A DNA stretch of 64,000 bases, from the NCBI RefSeq assembly GCF_000422785.1, contig NZ_AUGS01000002.1, positions 1 to 64,000 of the forward strand. The letters are read 5' to 3'. Every line of letters begins with the position of its first letter. Positions within the stretch are counted from its first letter, which is position 1. A model generated the notes under the pieces. That model was not told where the DNA came from and made no database searches. It worked only from the letters and a program-made list of their open reading frames with translations. Positions 56,665 to 64,000 of the stretch are shown here, piece after piece. Origin of the DNA: Pseudovibrio exalbescens DSM 16456. GTDB taxonomy: Bacteria > Pseudomonadota > Alphaproteobacteria > Rhizobiales > Stappiaceae. Both the position numbers and the translations under genes were made by a program.

Positions 56665-57212
56665 TTGCCGGCCGTTTCGTCTTCAGGTTCCCCGTCCTCA
56701 AAGAAACCGAGGGGCGGTTCAATATAGATGAGGCCATTTTCAAGATCGATCTCGGGAACCGTTTGTCTGTCAAATGGGAAGATAACAGTCTTTCCCGAGC
56801 GGTCGCGTACCTCAATCAAGTCTCCCGCGCCAAAGTTTAACAGCGCGATCACGGTGCCATAATCGGTGCCGTCTCGTCCTTGGGTGGGTAACCCGATCAA
56901 ATCAGAATGATAAAATTCATCCGCATCTTCCGGCGCAGGTAGCCGTTCGCGCGGGATGTAAAGCTTGACGCCATTCAGTGCTTCAGCTTCATTCCGGTCG
57001 TTCACACCTTCAAACTTGGTAATAACCACGTTCTTTTGCAGGCGTGCACGTTTGACTTTGAACTTGCGACTGCCGTCTTCTGTTTCCAGCTTGCCGTAGT
57101 CGGTGAAGGAGAGCGGATCATCCCCAAATGGTTTGACCCGCACCTCCCCCTTGATGCCATGTGCGGCGCCAATCTGTGCCATTAGAATACGTTTACCGGC
57201 GTCAGGTGCCAT
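56661..57212 (-). CDS. rimM: Ribosome maturation factor RimM
   Basis: RimM binds S19 and helps 30S head maturation. ILMAQIGAAHGIKGEVRV is the conserved start, followed by the PRC-barrel domain (YHSDLIGLPTQGRDGTDYGTVIALLNFGAGDLIEVR and VIFPFDRQTVPEIDL). ATG 57212 (183 residues) is chosen over TTG 57221; GGAG lies 11 bases upstream. It follows rpsP on the minus strand, but its usual downstream partner trmD is displaced by the 56191-56664 gene. Confidence 0.95.
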   Translation of the reverse strand: MAPDAGKRILMAQIGAAHGIKGEVRVKPFGDDPLSFTDYGKLETEDGSRKFKVKRARLQKNVVITKFEGVNDRNEAEALNGVKLYIPRERLPAPEDADEFYHSDLIGLPTQGRDGTDYGTVIALLNFGAGDLIEVRDRSGKTVIFPFDRQTVPEIDLENGLIYIEPPLGFFEDGEPEDETAGN

Positions 57213-57247
57213 GAATTCCAAAACTCCGCACAGACTGGTTGCAACTA

Positions 57248-57640
57248 TTATTCGGAAGCTTCAGCTTCGCCAGCAGCAGCTTCTTCAGCTGCAGCCTTGG
57301 CTTCAGCTTCGCGAGCCAGCTTCTCGTCCAGACGCTCCTGAGCCTTCTTGCCCAGCTTCGCCTTGTTTGGATTGTTGCGTGGCTCACGCTTCAGGATGCC
57401 AGCAGCATCAAGGAAGCGATGAACGCGGTCGGTTGGCTGAGCGCCATTGCCGAGCCAATGCTTGATGCGCTCTTCGTCAAGTTCCACGCGCTTTTCATCA
57501 GCCTTTGGCAGCATTGGGTTGTAGCGACCTACAACTTCCAGAAAACGACCATCACGCGGTGCGCGTTCGTCAGCAACAACAATGCGGTAGAAAGGACGCT
57601 TTTTTGCGCCACCGCGAGCGAGACGGATTTTCGTAGCCAT
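57248..57640 (-). CDS. rpsP: Ribosomal protein S16
   Basis: S16 is a 30S subunit protein. The core [24 protein letters not shown] and [16 protein letters not shown] are conserved, and the following [26 protein letters not shown] is the family C-terminal region. The protein is extended by about 45 Ala/Glu/Lys-rich residues to 130 in all, as in other Hyphomicrobiales. It lies 11 bp after the chorismate mutase gene. Confidence 0.96.
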   Translation of the reverse strand: MATKIRLARGGAKKRPFYRIVVADERAPRDGRFLEVVGRYNPMLPKADEKRVELDEERIKHWLGNGAQPTDRVHRFLDAAGILKREPRNNPNKAKLGKKAQERLDEKLAREAEAKAAAEEAAAGEAEASE

Positions 57641-57651
57641 TTTTTATTCTC

Positions 57652-57975
57652 CTAGTAATCAGTTTTGCCGCGGTCCGCAGCAATGGCTTCATGATGTCGA
57701 ATGACTTCTTTGACGATGAAGTTCAGGAACTTCTCCGCAAAATCAGGATCCAGATTGGCGTCGGCAGCCAGACGGCGCAGACGTTCGATCTGTAATTTTT
57801 CTCGGGCTGGATCAGCTGGTGGAAGATCGTGAGCCGCTTTCAACTCGCCAACGGCCTTGGTACAACGGAACCGCTCCGCAAGCATGTGAACCAGCGCCGC
57901 ATCGATGTTGTCGATGCTGGCACGCAAAGATCCGAGCACCTCTGAGGCGCGTTCTGTATCTTGGGTAGTGCTCAC
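57652..57975 (-). CDS. AroQ-type chorismate mutase
   Basis: The 107-residue protein fits the AroQ all-helical chorismate mutase fold. LRASIDNIDAALVHMLAERF (first helix, Arg and Asp), RCTKAVGELKAAHDLPPADPARE (Lys and Arg) and FLNFIVKEVIRHHEAIAA (last helix with Glu/Gln position) hold the catalytic positions. It would make prephenate for Phe and Tyr. The start is GTG 57975, which directly follows the ffh TAA stop without spacing, so coupled translation is likely. It lies in the ffh-rpsP-rimM operon, as in other Hyphomicrobiales. Confidence 0.9.
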   Translation of the reverse strand: MSTTQDTERASEVLGSLRASIDNIDAALVHMLAERFRCTKAVGELKAAHDLPPADPAREKLQIERLRRLAADANLDPDFAEKFLNFIVKEVIRHHEAIAADRGKTDY

Positions 57976-59532
57976 TTACTTCTTCCCCTTGCCTAGCCCT
58001 GGCAAACCGGACCCACCGCCCAATCCGGGCAGCTTTGGTCCACCGGCACCCGGCAGACCACCGGGGAGTCCTTGCCCCGGCAATCCTTGTGGCAAATCCA
58101 TTCCGCCCGGCATCTGACCGGACTTGGCCATCTGCTCCAGTTGCTTGGGGTCGATGTTGGGCATACCGCCGCCCATGCCGGGCATGCCGCCACCCATGGC
58201 ACCCATCATCTTGCCAAGCATACCCTTGCCTTTGCCCTTACCCATGGCCTTCATCATGTCAGCCATCTGGCGATGCATCTTCAAGAGCTTGTTGACTTCC
58301 GCCACCTGCACACCGGCACCAGCAGCAATACGCTTTTTCCGGCTGGCCTTGAGAAGCTCCGGCTTGGCACGTTCCTTTTTTGTCATGGACTGAATGATCG
58401 CAACCTGTCGCTTGAACATCTTTTCATCGATGTTCGCAGCTTCCATTTGCTTTTTCATCTTGCCCACGCCAGGCATCATCCCCATCAGGCCGGACATACC
58501 GCCCATCTTCTCCATTTGTTGGAGCTGATCTTTCAGATCATTGAGGTCGAAATGGCCCTTCTGCATCTTCTTGGCCATTTCAGCTGCTTTTTCAGCATCA
58601 ATGGCTTCTGAAGCTTTCTCCACGAGCGACACGATATCGCCCATGCCCAGAATACGATCTGCGATGCGCTTGGGATGGAAATCTTCCAGATCCTCGGCTT
58701 TTTCACCTGTACCGATCAACTTGATCGGCTGGCCGGTTACCGCACGCATGGACAGGGCCGCACCACCGCGACCGTCACCATCCATACGGGTGAGCATGAT
58801 CCCCGTTATGCCAACACGTTCATTAAAGCTCTTGGCCAGATTGACGGCATCCTGACCGGTGAGCGCATCGGCAACAAGCAAGATCTCATGAGGATTTGCC
58901 GCAGCTTTCACGTCAGCCATCTCAACCATGAGCGGCTCATCAACATGGGTGCGGCCCGCCGTATCCAGCATGACCACATCATAACCGCCCAGCCGTGCTG
59001 CATTCATGGCCCGCTTGGCAATGTCCACGGGCTGCTGGCCTTCGATGATCGGCAATGTGTCAACGCCGTTCTGTTCACCCAAGACCTTCAGCTGCTCTTG
59101 AGCGGCCGGTCGGCGGGTATCCAGGGAGGCCATCAACACCTTGCGCTTGTCGCGCTGGGTCAAACGACGCGCTATCTTGCCGGTGGCTGTGGTTTTACCC
59201 GCACCCTGCAGGCCCACCATCATGATGCAAACCGGCGCAGGCGCATTCAGGTCAATCGGCTGGCTGTCTGTGCCAAGCATCTCCACCAGTTGATCATGGA
59301 CGATCTTGACGACCATCTGACCAGGCTTGATGGATTTGACGACTTCTGCGCCGACCGCGCGGTTGCGCACTTTGTCGGTAAAGGAACGCACAGTTGGCAG
59401 CGCCACATCGGCCTCGATGAGGGCACGGCGCACTTCGCGCAGCGCTTCATTCACATCGGCTTCTGACAAGGCACCGCGCTTGGTCAGCTTATCAAGAATA
59501 CCGCCCAGGCGATCTGACAGGTTATCGAACAT
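57976..59532 (-). CDS. ffh: Signal recognition particle protein Ffh
   Basis: Ffh is the SRP54 GTPase that targets nascent membrane proteins to FtsY. The N domain (about 1-90) is followed by the G domain with P-loop GLQGAGKTTATGK, DTAGRTHVDEPLM (G3), LTRMDGDGRGGAAL (G4) and GTGEKAEDLEDFHP. The M domain (about 325-440) is Met-rich for signal sequence binding. The C-terminal 80 residues are Gly/Met/Pro-rich and extended beyond the E. coli protein, a feature common in alphaproteobacteria. ATG 59532 has GAAGGAACG upstream. The leader of this operon holds the candidate RNA at 59651-59760. Confidence 0.97.
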   Translation of the reverse strand: MFDNLSDRLGGILDKLTKRGALSEADVNEALREVRRALIEADVALPTVRSFTDKVRNRAVGAEVVKSIKPGQMVVKIVHDQLVEMLGTDSQPIDLNAPAPVCIMMVGLQGAGKTTATGKIARRLTQRDKRKVLMASLDTRRPAAQEQLKVLGEQNGVDTLPIIEGQQPVDIAKRAMNAARLGGYDVVMLDTAGRTHVDEPLMVEMADVKAAANPHEILLVADALTGQDAVNLAKSFNERVGITGIMLTRMDGDGRGGAALSMRAVTGQPIKLIGTGEKAEDLEDFHPKRIADRILGMGDIVSLVEKASEAIDAEKAAEMAKKMQKGHFDLNDLKDQLQQMEKMGGMSGLMGMMPGVGKMKKQMEAANIDEKMFKRQVAIIQSMTKKERAKPELLKASRKKRIAAGAGVQVAEVNKLLKMHRQMADMMKAMGKGKGKGMLGKMMGAMGGGMPGMGGGMPNIDPKQLEQMAKSGQMPGGMDLPQGLPGQGLPGGLPGAGGPKLPGLGGGSGLPGLGKGKK

Positions 59533-59923
59533 AGCGTTCCTTCAAAATCTTCATTCGGTTTCAAGGTCGGGCCATCCTAAACCCATCACCCTGCTCCGCT
59601 CCATAGCAGATGTCACCGTTTTGGCATGCATACATCGTTGTACGCATAGCAAAAAAGCACCCGAGGGCGCATCGCGCTGTCGGGTGTTGACCTCCGGGAT
59701 CTCTTTATACCTTTTCGGGTCCCGGTCAGTTGCTCCAGTGACATACATGTACGGAGTTGCAGATGACTTAGTTGATGAAAGCAGTGGAGTCAAGCATCTA
59801 TGCGGAAAGCCGCCATTAAAGGGAACATTCAGCAGGCTTGGTGAATTTCGGTGGCCAGTCTCTGGTCTTGGCTAAATACGTAATTACACATAATGTTGCC
59901 GCGACATGATGAAGAGGTTTAGC
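59533..59923. other. 391-bp divergent region between ffh and the hydrolase gene
   Basis: It contains a minus-strand promoter-transcript-terminator unit (59651-59794), which is listed separately. Between the terminator and ffh I see no strong second promoter, only a Shine-Dalgarno-like GAAGGAACG before the ATG. A minus-strand frame (59551-59793) overlaps the unit and has no family match. Confidence 0.5.
59651..59760 (-). ncRNA. Candidate ~110-nt small RNA or attenuated leader upstream of ffh
   Basis: On the minus strand a CTTGAC -35 (59794-59789), a 17-base spacer and a CTAAGT -10 (59771-59766) are followed by a region with three stem-loops. CTCC/GGAG is near the 5' end, CCGGGA/TCCCGG lies in the middle, and the perfect CACCCGA/TCGGGTG stem (59686-59658) runs into six Ts (59656-59651). 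The transcript would start near 59760 and be about 110 nt long. No protein-coding role is visible. It could be a stand-alone small RNA or the leader of the ffh operon controlled by attenuation. It does not contain the conserved core of SRP RNA, and I do not recognise it as 6S RNA. Confidence 0.5.
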
Positions 59924-60904
59924 ATGCGCAACATTCTTCTGGTTTTTGTTACGAGCATCATTGCTGTGGTTGCAATTTATTTTCTGGGTCCGCGCGCGTC
60001 AGACCGCGCCAGTGTTTCTTTCAATCCCTCCGGAATAGGAGAGGATCTTGACACCTACCTGGCACAAAAGGAAAGCCGCGTGCCGGATATCCGAGAAGGG
60101 CTCCAAAAAGAAATCGTTTGGGCCGATCCGCAAACCAAGGAAAAAACGGCCTACTCCATTGTCTACATTCACGGTTTTTCAGCCAGCAAAGAAGAAATTC
60201 GACCGATCCCGGACCGCGTGGCAGATCGGCTTCAGGCCAATCTTTATTACACCCGGCTTCAAGGACACGGACGCACAGGCGACGCGATGGCAGAAGGCAC
60301 CCTGTCTGGCTGGCTGAATGACGTGGCCGAAGCCCTCACCATTGGTCGGCGCATCGGCGACAAAACAATAGTCATCGCCACCTCTACCGGCGCTACCCTC
60401 GCCGCATGGGGCAGCCTGAGTCACTCTGACATGATGGCGGGAACGCACGCCATGGTGCTGTTTTCGCCTAACTTTGGTCCCAACGCGGTCGGTTCCTTCC
60501 TCCTCGCCGCACCTTTCGCCGAACATTTTGTTCCTTGGCTGTTAGGTCCAACCTACGGCACCAATGCGGGAGCCTCTGCAAAGGAAGACCACGCCTGGAC
60601 ACTCAGCTACGCCTCCAAGGCCCTGATTCCAATGGCCGCAGCCGTGGACGCGGTAAACCGTCTCGACCCGAGCACCAACACCATTCCGACGCTGTTTATC
60701 TACGCAATGGAAGACAAGACCGTCGACGCGGCCAAAACCGAAACAGTTTATGAGGCGTGGGCAGAACCGAAATCCCGTATTCTGATTGAAGCCTCAGGTG
60801 ACCCGAATTTCCATGTGAATGCCGGTGATATCATCAGCCCCGAAAACAACGACAGCGTCACCAACGATATTCTTGAATGGCTCAAATCCCTGGGCTTGAG
60901 CTGA
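59924..60904 (+). CDS. Membrane-anchored alpha/beta hydrolase
   Basis: A 326-residue protein with an N-terminal membrane anchor or signal (MRNILLVFVTSIIAVVAIYF). The hydrolase core shows SIVYIHGFSASKEEI (oxyanion loop with HGF), the nucleophile elbow IATSTGATLA (Ser flanked by Thr instead of the usual GxSxG) and FIYAMEDKTVDA near the acid. His is expected in NFHVNAGDI. The atypical elbow resembles the alphaproteobacterial carboxylesterase/lysophospholipase-like group. ATG 59924 has GAGGTTTAGC upstream, a better site than ATG 59906. The substrate is unknown. Confidence 0.85.
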   Translation: MRNILLVFVTSIIAVVAIYFLGPRASDRASVSFNPSGIGEDLDTYLAQKESRVPDIREGLQKEIVWADPQTKEKTAYSIVYIHGFSASKEEIRPIPDRVADRLQANLYYTRLQGHGRTGDAMAEGTLSGWLNDVAEALTIGRRIGDKTIVIATSTGATLAAWGSLSHSDMMAGTHAMVLFSPNFGPNAVGSFLLAAPFAEHFVPWLLGPTYGTNAGASAKEDHAWTLSYASKALIPMAAAVDAVNRLDPSTNTIPTLFIYAMEDKTVDAAKTETVYEAWAEPKSRILIEASGDPNFHVNAGDIISPENNDSVTNDILEWLKSLGLS

Positions 60905-61006
60905 CGTGACCGGTCTCATCCCTTTAGGTTGTGTTCGTAAGAGAAGGTGCGCGCGGAAGTGTTTGGTAGGCACCAACCGAAGGAGATACATATCGGATTT
61001 GCGGAG

Positions 61007-61041
61007 GATGCCCCATCCGGCCCAATAGGCCGGATGGCATC
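61007..61041. terminator. Long hairpin between the convergent hydrolase and YggS genes
   Basis: GATGCC-CC-ATCCGGCC pairs with GGCCGGAT-GGCATC around CAATA, a 14-bp stem with a small bulge. No T run follows on either strand, so it probably acts as a bidirectional terminator or transcript end-stabiliser. Confidence 0.65.
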
Positions 61042-61052
61042 GACTGTCTAAC

Positions 61053-61739
61053 TTACTTAGTCAGATGTGAGTAATCCCGCTCGCCGAAAATCGCGGAACC
61101 AACCCGCACGTGGGTCGCGTTGTGCTGTACGGCAATCTCGTAGTCTGCTGACATGCCCATGGAAAGCTTGTCCAATCCGTTGCGGCGCGCAATCTTCTCA
61201 AGCAGAGCAAAGTGCATTCCCGGGGCTTCCTCAACAGGCGGAATGCACATAAGTCCCTCTATCTGCAAACCGTATTCTTCACGACATTTGGCGATGAACG
61301 CATCGGCGTCCTGCGGCGCAATGCCAGCTTTTTGCTCTTCCTCACCGGTATTCACCTGGATATAGAGCCGTGGATGCTTGCCTTGTTTGTCCATTTCCGC
61401 TTTCAAGGCCTTGGCAATCTTGTCGCGATCCACGCTGTGGATCACATCAAAGGTCTGCACGGCTTCCTTGGCCTTGTTGGATTGCAATGGACCAATGAGA
61501 TGGAGTTCGACGCCTTCATAATCAGCGCGCAACTCTGGCCATTTGCGCATACCTTCCTGGACCTTGTTCTCCCCGAAGACCCGCTGGCCTGCGTTTAAAA
61601 CCGGGCGAATATGCTCGGCATCAAACGTCTTGGATACCGCAATCAGTGTCACCGAGCCCGGTGCACGACCGGCATCCTTCTCGGCTTTCGCAATAGCGGC
61701 GCGCACAGTGGCCAGACGGTTTTCTGCTTCTTGGCTCAT
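61053..61739 (-). CDS. YggS-family PLP homeostasis protein
   Basis: The 228-residue PLP-binding protein (PLPBP/YggS) buffers pyridoxal 5'-phosphate levels. The PLP lysine is Lys37 in LIAVSKTFDA. FGENKVQEG, LHLIGPLQSNKAK and SMGMSADYEIAV, with GSAIFGERDYS at the end, are conserved. ATG 61739 is the start. It diverges from leuS with 221 bp between starts. Confidence 0.95.
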   Translation of the reverse strand: MSQEAENRLATVRAAIAKAEKDAGRAPGSVTLIAVSKTFDAEHIRPVLNAGQRVFGENKVQEGMRKWPELRADYEGVELHLIGPLQSNKAKEAVQTFDVIHSVDRDKIAKALKAEMDKQGKHPRLYIQVNTGEEEQKAGIAPQDADAFIAKCREEYGLQIEGLMCIPPVEEAPGMHFALLEKIARRNGLDKLSMGMSADYEIAVQHNATHVRVGSAIFGERDYSHLTK

Positions 61740-61960
61740 TTTGATCTCCCGAAATGCAGTCGTTTCCTCAGCTTATTACCCAATTTGGCCGCGAGACAGA
61801 AGTCTGTTCTGCACCAAATGGGCAAAGTGAAGCTTTTGTCGCTGGCTATTGATGTTTTTTCCTCAGTCAGTAGCTTGACCAAACTCCCAATTTCTGGTGA
61901 CAGTCCGTTCAATCGATTTTGAATGCCCTTCGGGTACGGCAAACACACATGGCGGAATAA

Positions 61961-64000
61961 ATGGCTACGGAGCGATATAACGCGCGCGCGACAGAAACGC
62001 GCTGGCAAAAGAAGTGGGACGAACAGGAAGTTTTCAAGACGGACAACGATGATCCGCGGGACAAGTACTATGTCCTAGAAATGTTCCCCTACCCTTCCGG
62101 TCGCATCCACATGGGGCATGTGCGCAACTATGCCATGGGCGACGTTGTTGCGCGCTTCAAACGCGCAACCGGGCACAATGTGTTGCACCCCATGGGATGG
62201 GATGCATTCGGTATGCCTGCCGAAAACGCTGCCATGGAAAAGGGTGTTCATCCAAAAGGGTGGACCTACGATAACATCGCAACAATGCGCGGCCAGCTGA
62301 AATCCATGGGATTATCACTGGACTGGAGCCGCGAGTTCGCAACGTGCGACGAAGACTACTACGCACAACAGCAGCGTTTGTTCATCGATTTTCTGAAAGC
62401 GGGCCTGATTTATCGTAAGAATGCCAAGGTCAACTGGGATCCGGTTGATATGACCGTTTTGGCCAACGAACAGGTGATTGATGGCAAGGGCTGGCGCTCC
62501 GGTGCTCCCGTTGAGCAAAAAGAACTGACACAGTGGTTCTTCAAGATCTCGGAATTCTCTGAGGATCTGCTTGAGAGTCTGGACACGCTTGATCGCTGGC
62601 CGGAAAAAGTTCGGTTGATGCAGAAGAACTGGATTGGTCGCTCCGAAGGCCTGAAGGTCCTGTTTGAATTCACCGAGGCTGCGCCAACAGGCGATACCAC
62701 ACTGGAAATCTTCACAACCCGGCCGGATACGCTTTACGGCGCTTCCTTCATGGGGTTGTCGCCAGATCACCCCATTACGCAGAAATTGGCAGAAAACAAT
62801 GAAGATCTGCAGGCATTCATTGCTGAATGTCGCCGCATAGGCACCACCGAAGAAGCCATTGAAACCGCAGAAAAGCTGGGGTTTGATACTGGCCTGCGTG
62901 TGAAGCACCCGCTTGACCCAAGCTGGGAACTCCCGGTCTACGTCGCAAACTTCATTCTCATGGATTATGGTACCGGCGCAATTTTCGCCTGTCCGGCCCA
63001 CGACCAGCGTGACCTTGATTTTGCTCGCAAGTATGGTCTGCCAGCCAAGGCGGTTGTTCTGCCGGATGGGGAAGATCCAACATCATTCGAAGTGACGGAT
63101 GAAGCCTACACAGGTGAAGGCACCATCTTCAACTCCGATTTCATGGATGGCATGTCCATCGCCGATGCAAAGGCTGCTGTATCAGACCGCTTGGAACAGC
63201 AAAAAGTTGGCGGCAAGCCTCAAGGTACTCGAGAAATCAACTACCGTTTGCGCGACTGGGGAATTTCACGGCAGCGGTATTGGGGCTGTCCGATCCCGGT
63301 GATCCATTGTGATGACTGCGGTCCCCAGCCAGCGCCGATTGAAAGCCTGCCTATCAAGCTGCCGGAAGACGTGTCTTTTGACCGCCCAGGCAACCCACTT
63401 GATCGTCACCCCACATGGCGCAACGTCAAATGCCCCTGCTGCGGCAAGGATGCAAAACGTGAAACCGATACCATGGACACCTTCGTGGATTCCTCTTGGT
63501 ATTTTGCTCGGTTCACGGACCCGAAAAACACCAATCCAACCGATCCGGCTGCTGCCAACGCATGGTTGCCCGTAGACCAGTACATTGGTGGCATTGAGCA
63601 TGCGATCTTGCACCTGCTGTACTCCCGTTTCTTCACACGGGCCATGCAGATTACGCATCATCTTGATCTTAAAGAACCCTTCAAGGGCCTGTTCACCCAG
63701 GGCATGGTGAACCATGAAACCTACAAGGCATCCTCGGACAATCGTTGGGTTTCTCCTGCAGACATCAAGATTGAAGAAGTAGATGGCGGCCGCAAAGCAA
63801 CCCTTCTTGATACTGGTGAGGATGTTATCATCGGCTCCGTCGAGAAAATGTCCAAGTCCAAGAAAAACGTTGTCGATCCAACCGACATCATCGATACATA
63901 CGGTGCCGATACAGCACGCTGGTTTGTGCTCTCCGACAGTCCGCCCGAGCGTGACATCATCTGGACCGAGGAAGGTGTGCTGGGTGCCTGGCGTCACGTT
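61961..64000 (+). CDS. leuS: Leucyl-tRNA synthetase, N-terminal 680 codons (cut by window edge)
   Basis: LeuS charges tRNA-Leu. The HIGH motif is HMGH (50-53) in [12 protein letters not shown], the editing domain runs through about 225-415 (including [20 protein letters not shown]), and KMSKS lies near residue 629 in [15 protein letters not shown]. The frame is open from ATG 61961 to 64000, with the anticodon-binding domain outside the window. Usual length is about 870 residues. Confidence 0.97.
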   Translation, partial: MATERYNARATETRWQKKWDEQEVFKTDNDDPRDKYYVLEMFPYPSGRIHMGHVRNYAMGDVVARFKRATGHNVLHPMGWDAFGMPAENAAMEKGVHPKGWTYDNIATMRGQLKSMGLSLDWSREFATCDEDYYAQQQRLFIDFLKAGLIYRKNAKVNWDPVDMTVLANEQVIDGKGWRSGAPVEQKELTQWFFKISEFSEDLLESLDTLDRWPEKVRLMQKNWIGRSEGLKVLFEFTEAAPTGDTTLEIFTTRPDTLYGASFMGLSPDHPITQKLAENNEDLQAFIAECRRIGTTEEAIETAEKLGFDTGLRVKHPLDPSWELPVYVANFILMDYGTGAIFACPAHDQRDLDFARKYGLPAKAVVLPDGEDPTSFEVTDEAYTGEGTIFNSDFMDGMSIADAKAAVSDRLEQQKVGGKPQGTREINYRLRDWGISRQRYWGCPIPVIHCDDCGPQPAPIESLPIKLPEDVSFDRPGNPLDRHPTWRNVKCPCCGKDAKRETDTMDTFVDSSWYFARFTDPKNTNPTDPAAANAWLPVDQYIGGIEHAILHLLYSRFFTRAMQITHHLDLKEPFKGLFTQGMVNHETYKASSDNRWVSPADIKIEEVDGGRKATLLDTGEDVIIGSVEKMSKSKKNVVDPTDIIDTYGADTARWFVLSDSPPERDIIWTEEGVLGAWRHV

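Noticed and set aside
59551-59793. 80-codon minus-strand frame upstream of ffh
   Set aside because: It spans the terminator and stem-loops of the candidate RNA and lacks a ribosome site or a recognised family, so an RNA explanation is preferred.
1-64000. tRNA genes, CRISPR arrays, IS elements and prophage genes
   Set aside because: No TPsiC-type GGTTCGA with acceptor pairing, no regular short repeats with spacers and no transposase or phage structural frames were seen in the intergenic regions or frames inspected by eye.

Overview
The window is a contiguous piece of an alphaproteobacterial chromosome, most likely from the Hyphomicrobiales (Rhizobiales). The reasons are gene order and gene content. 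The blocks htpX-rsmB-heparinase-purH, aminotransferase-ftsK-lolA, ftsE-ftsX-ydcF-plsC facing a DUF3426-hpt-cpdR operon, argH-lptM-lysA facing tlpA, etfBA-3-hydroxyacyl-CoA dehydrogenase, and ffh-chorismate mutase-rpsP-rimM/trmD-rplS/leuC are typical of that order. CpdR, DUF1737, DUF2125, TIGR02302/DUF4175 and DUF1674 are also characteristic families. No genus can be fixed from the sequence alone. Base composition is moderately GC-rich, with AT-richer patches near 46560-46740, 49740-50190 and 56190-56560.

Layout. 1-589 is gene-free and holds two copies, one cut by the window edge, of an inverted-repeat element. 590-2621 carries a small membrane protein and a GT39-type glycosyltransferase. 2756-9005 (minus strand) is purine synthesis, a heparinase-like enzyme, 16S rRNA methylation and membrane protein quality control. 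9228-15608 covers an SDH assembly factor, a ZntB-like transporter, an aminotransferase, the DNA translocase FtsK and the lipoprotein carrier LolA. 15681-21888 is a more mixed region: a stand-alone cyanophycin-synthetase-like ATP-grasp enzyme, an AEC transporter, a CitE-like lyase, a GNAT protein, DUF2125, ChaC and an orphan 127-residue protein. 22012-27678 is a cell-division and envelope locus facing a zinc-ribbon/hpt/cpdR operon. 27771-38773 covers TIGR02302, lysine and arginine synthesis, TlpA, TesB, a ubiquinone hydroxylase, an SDR, TspO, a HIG1-like protein and a PduO-type adenosyltransferase. 39075-41804 is electron-transfer flavoprotein plus 3-hydroxybutyryl-CoA dehydrogenase. 41860-49537 holds a His-rich COG0523 GTPase, a D,D-carboxypeptidase, an LprI-like protein, an Fe-alcohol dehydrogenase and acetyl-CoA synthetase. 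49620-59532 (mostly minus) is a TadG-like vWA protein, an HNH nuclease, leuC, a phosphoesterase and the split ribosome/SRP operon. The end holds a lipase-like hydrolase, a YggS-type PLP protein and the first 680 codons of leuS.

No tRNA, rRNA, CRISPR array, IS element or prophage was recognised. The window is mostly conserved housekeeping sequence. The least explained signals are: (i) a promoter plus ~110-nt transcript plus intrinsic terminator on the minus strand upstream of ffh, either an sRNA or an attenuated leader; (ii) two exact CtrA-type TTAA-N7-TTAA boxes between ftsE and the operon that ends in cpdR; (iii) an AT-rich opposite-strand gene splitting rimM from trmD; (iv) the truncated cyanophycin-synthetase-like enzyme; and (v) a long-range inverted repeat in the leader of lptM-lysA.

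Starts were chosen by reading upstream purine-rich sites, so several coordinates are shorter than the longest open frame. All functional statements rest on family recognition by eye; no database search was possible.
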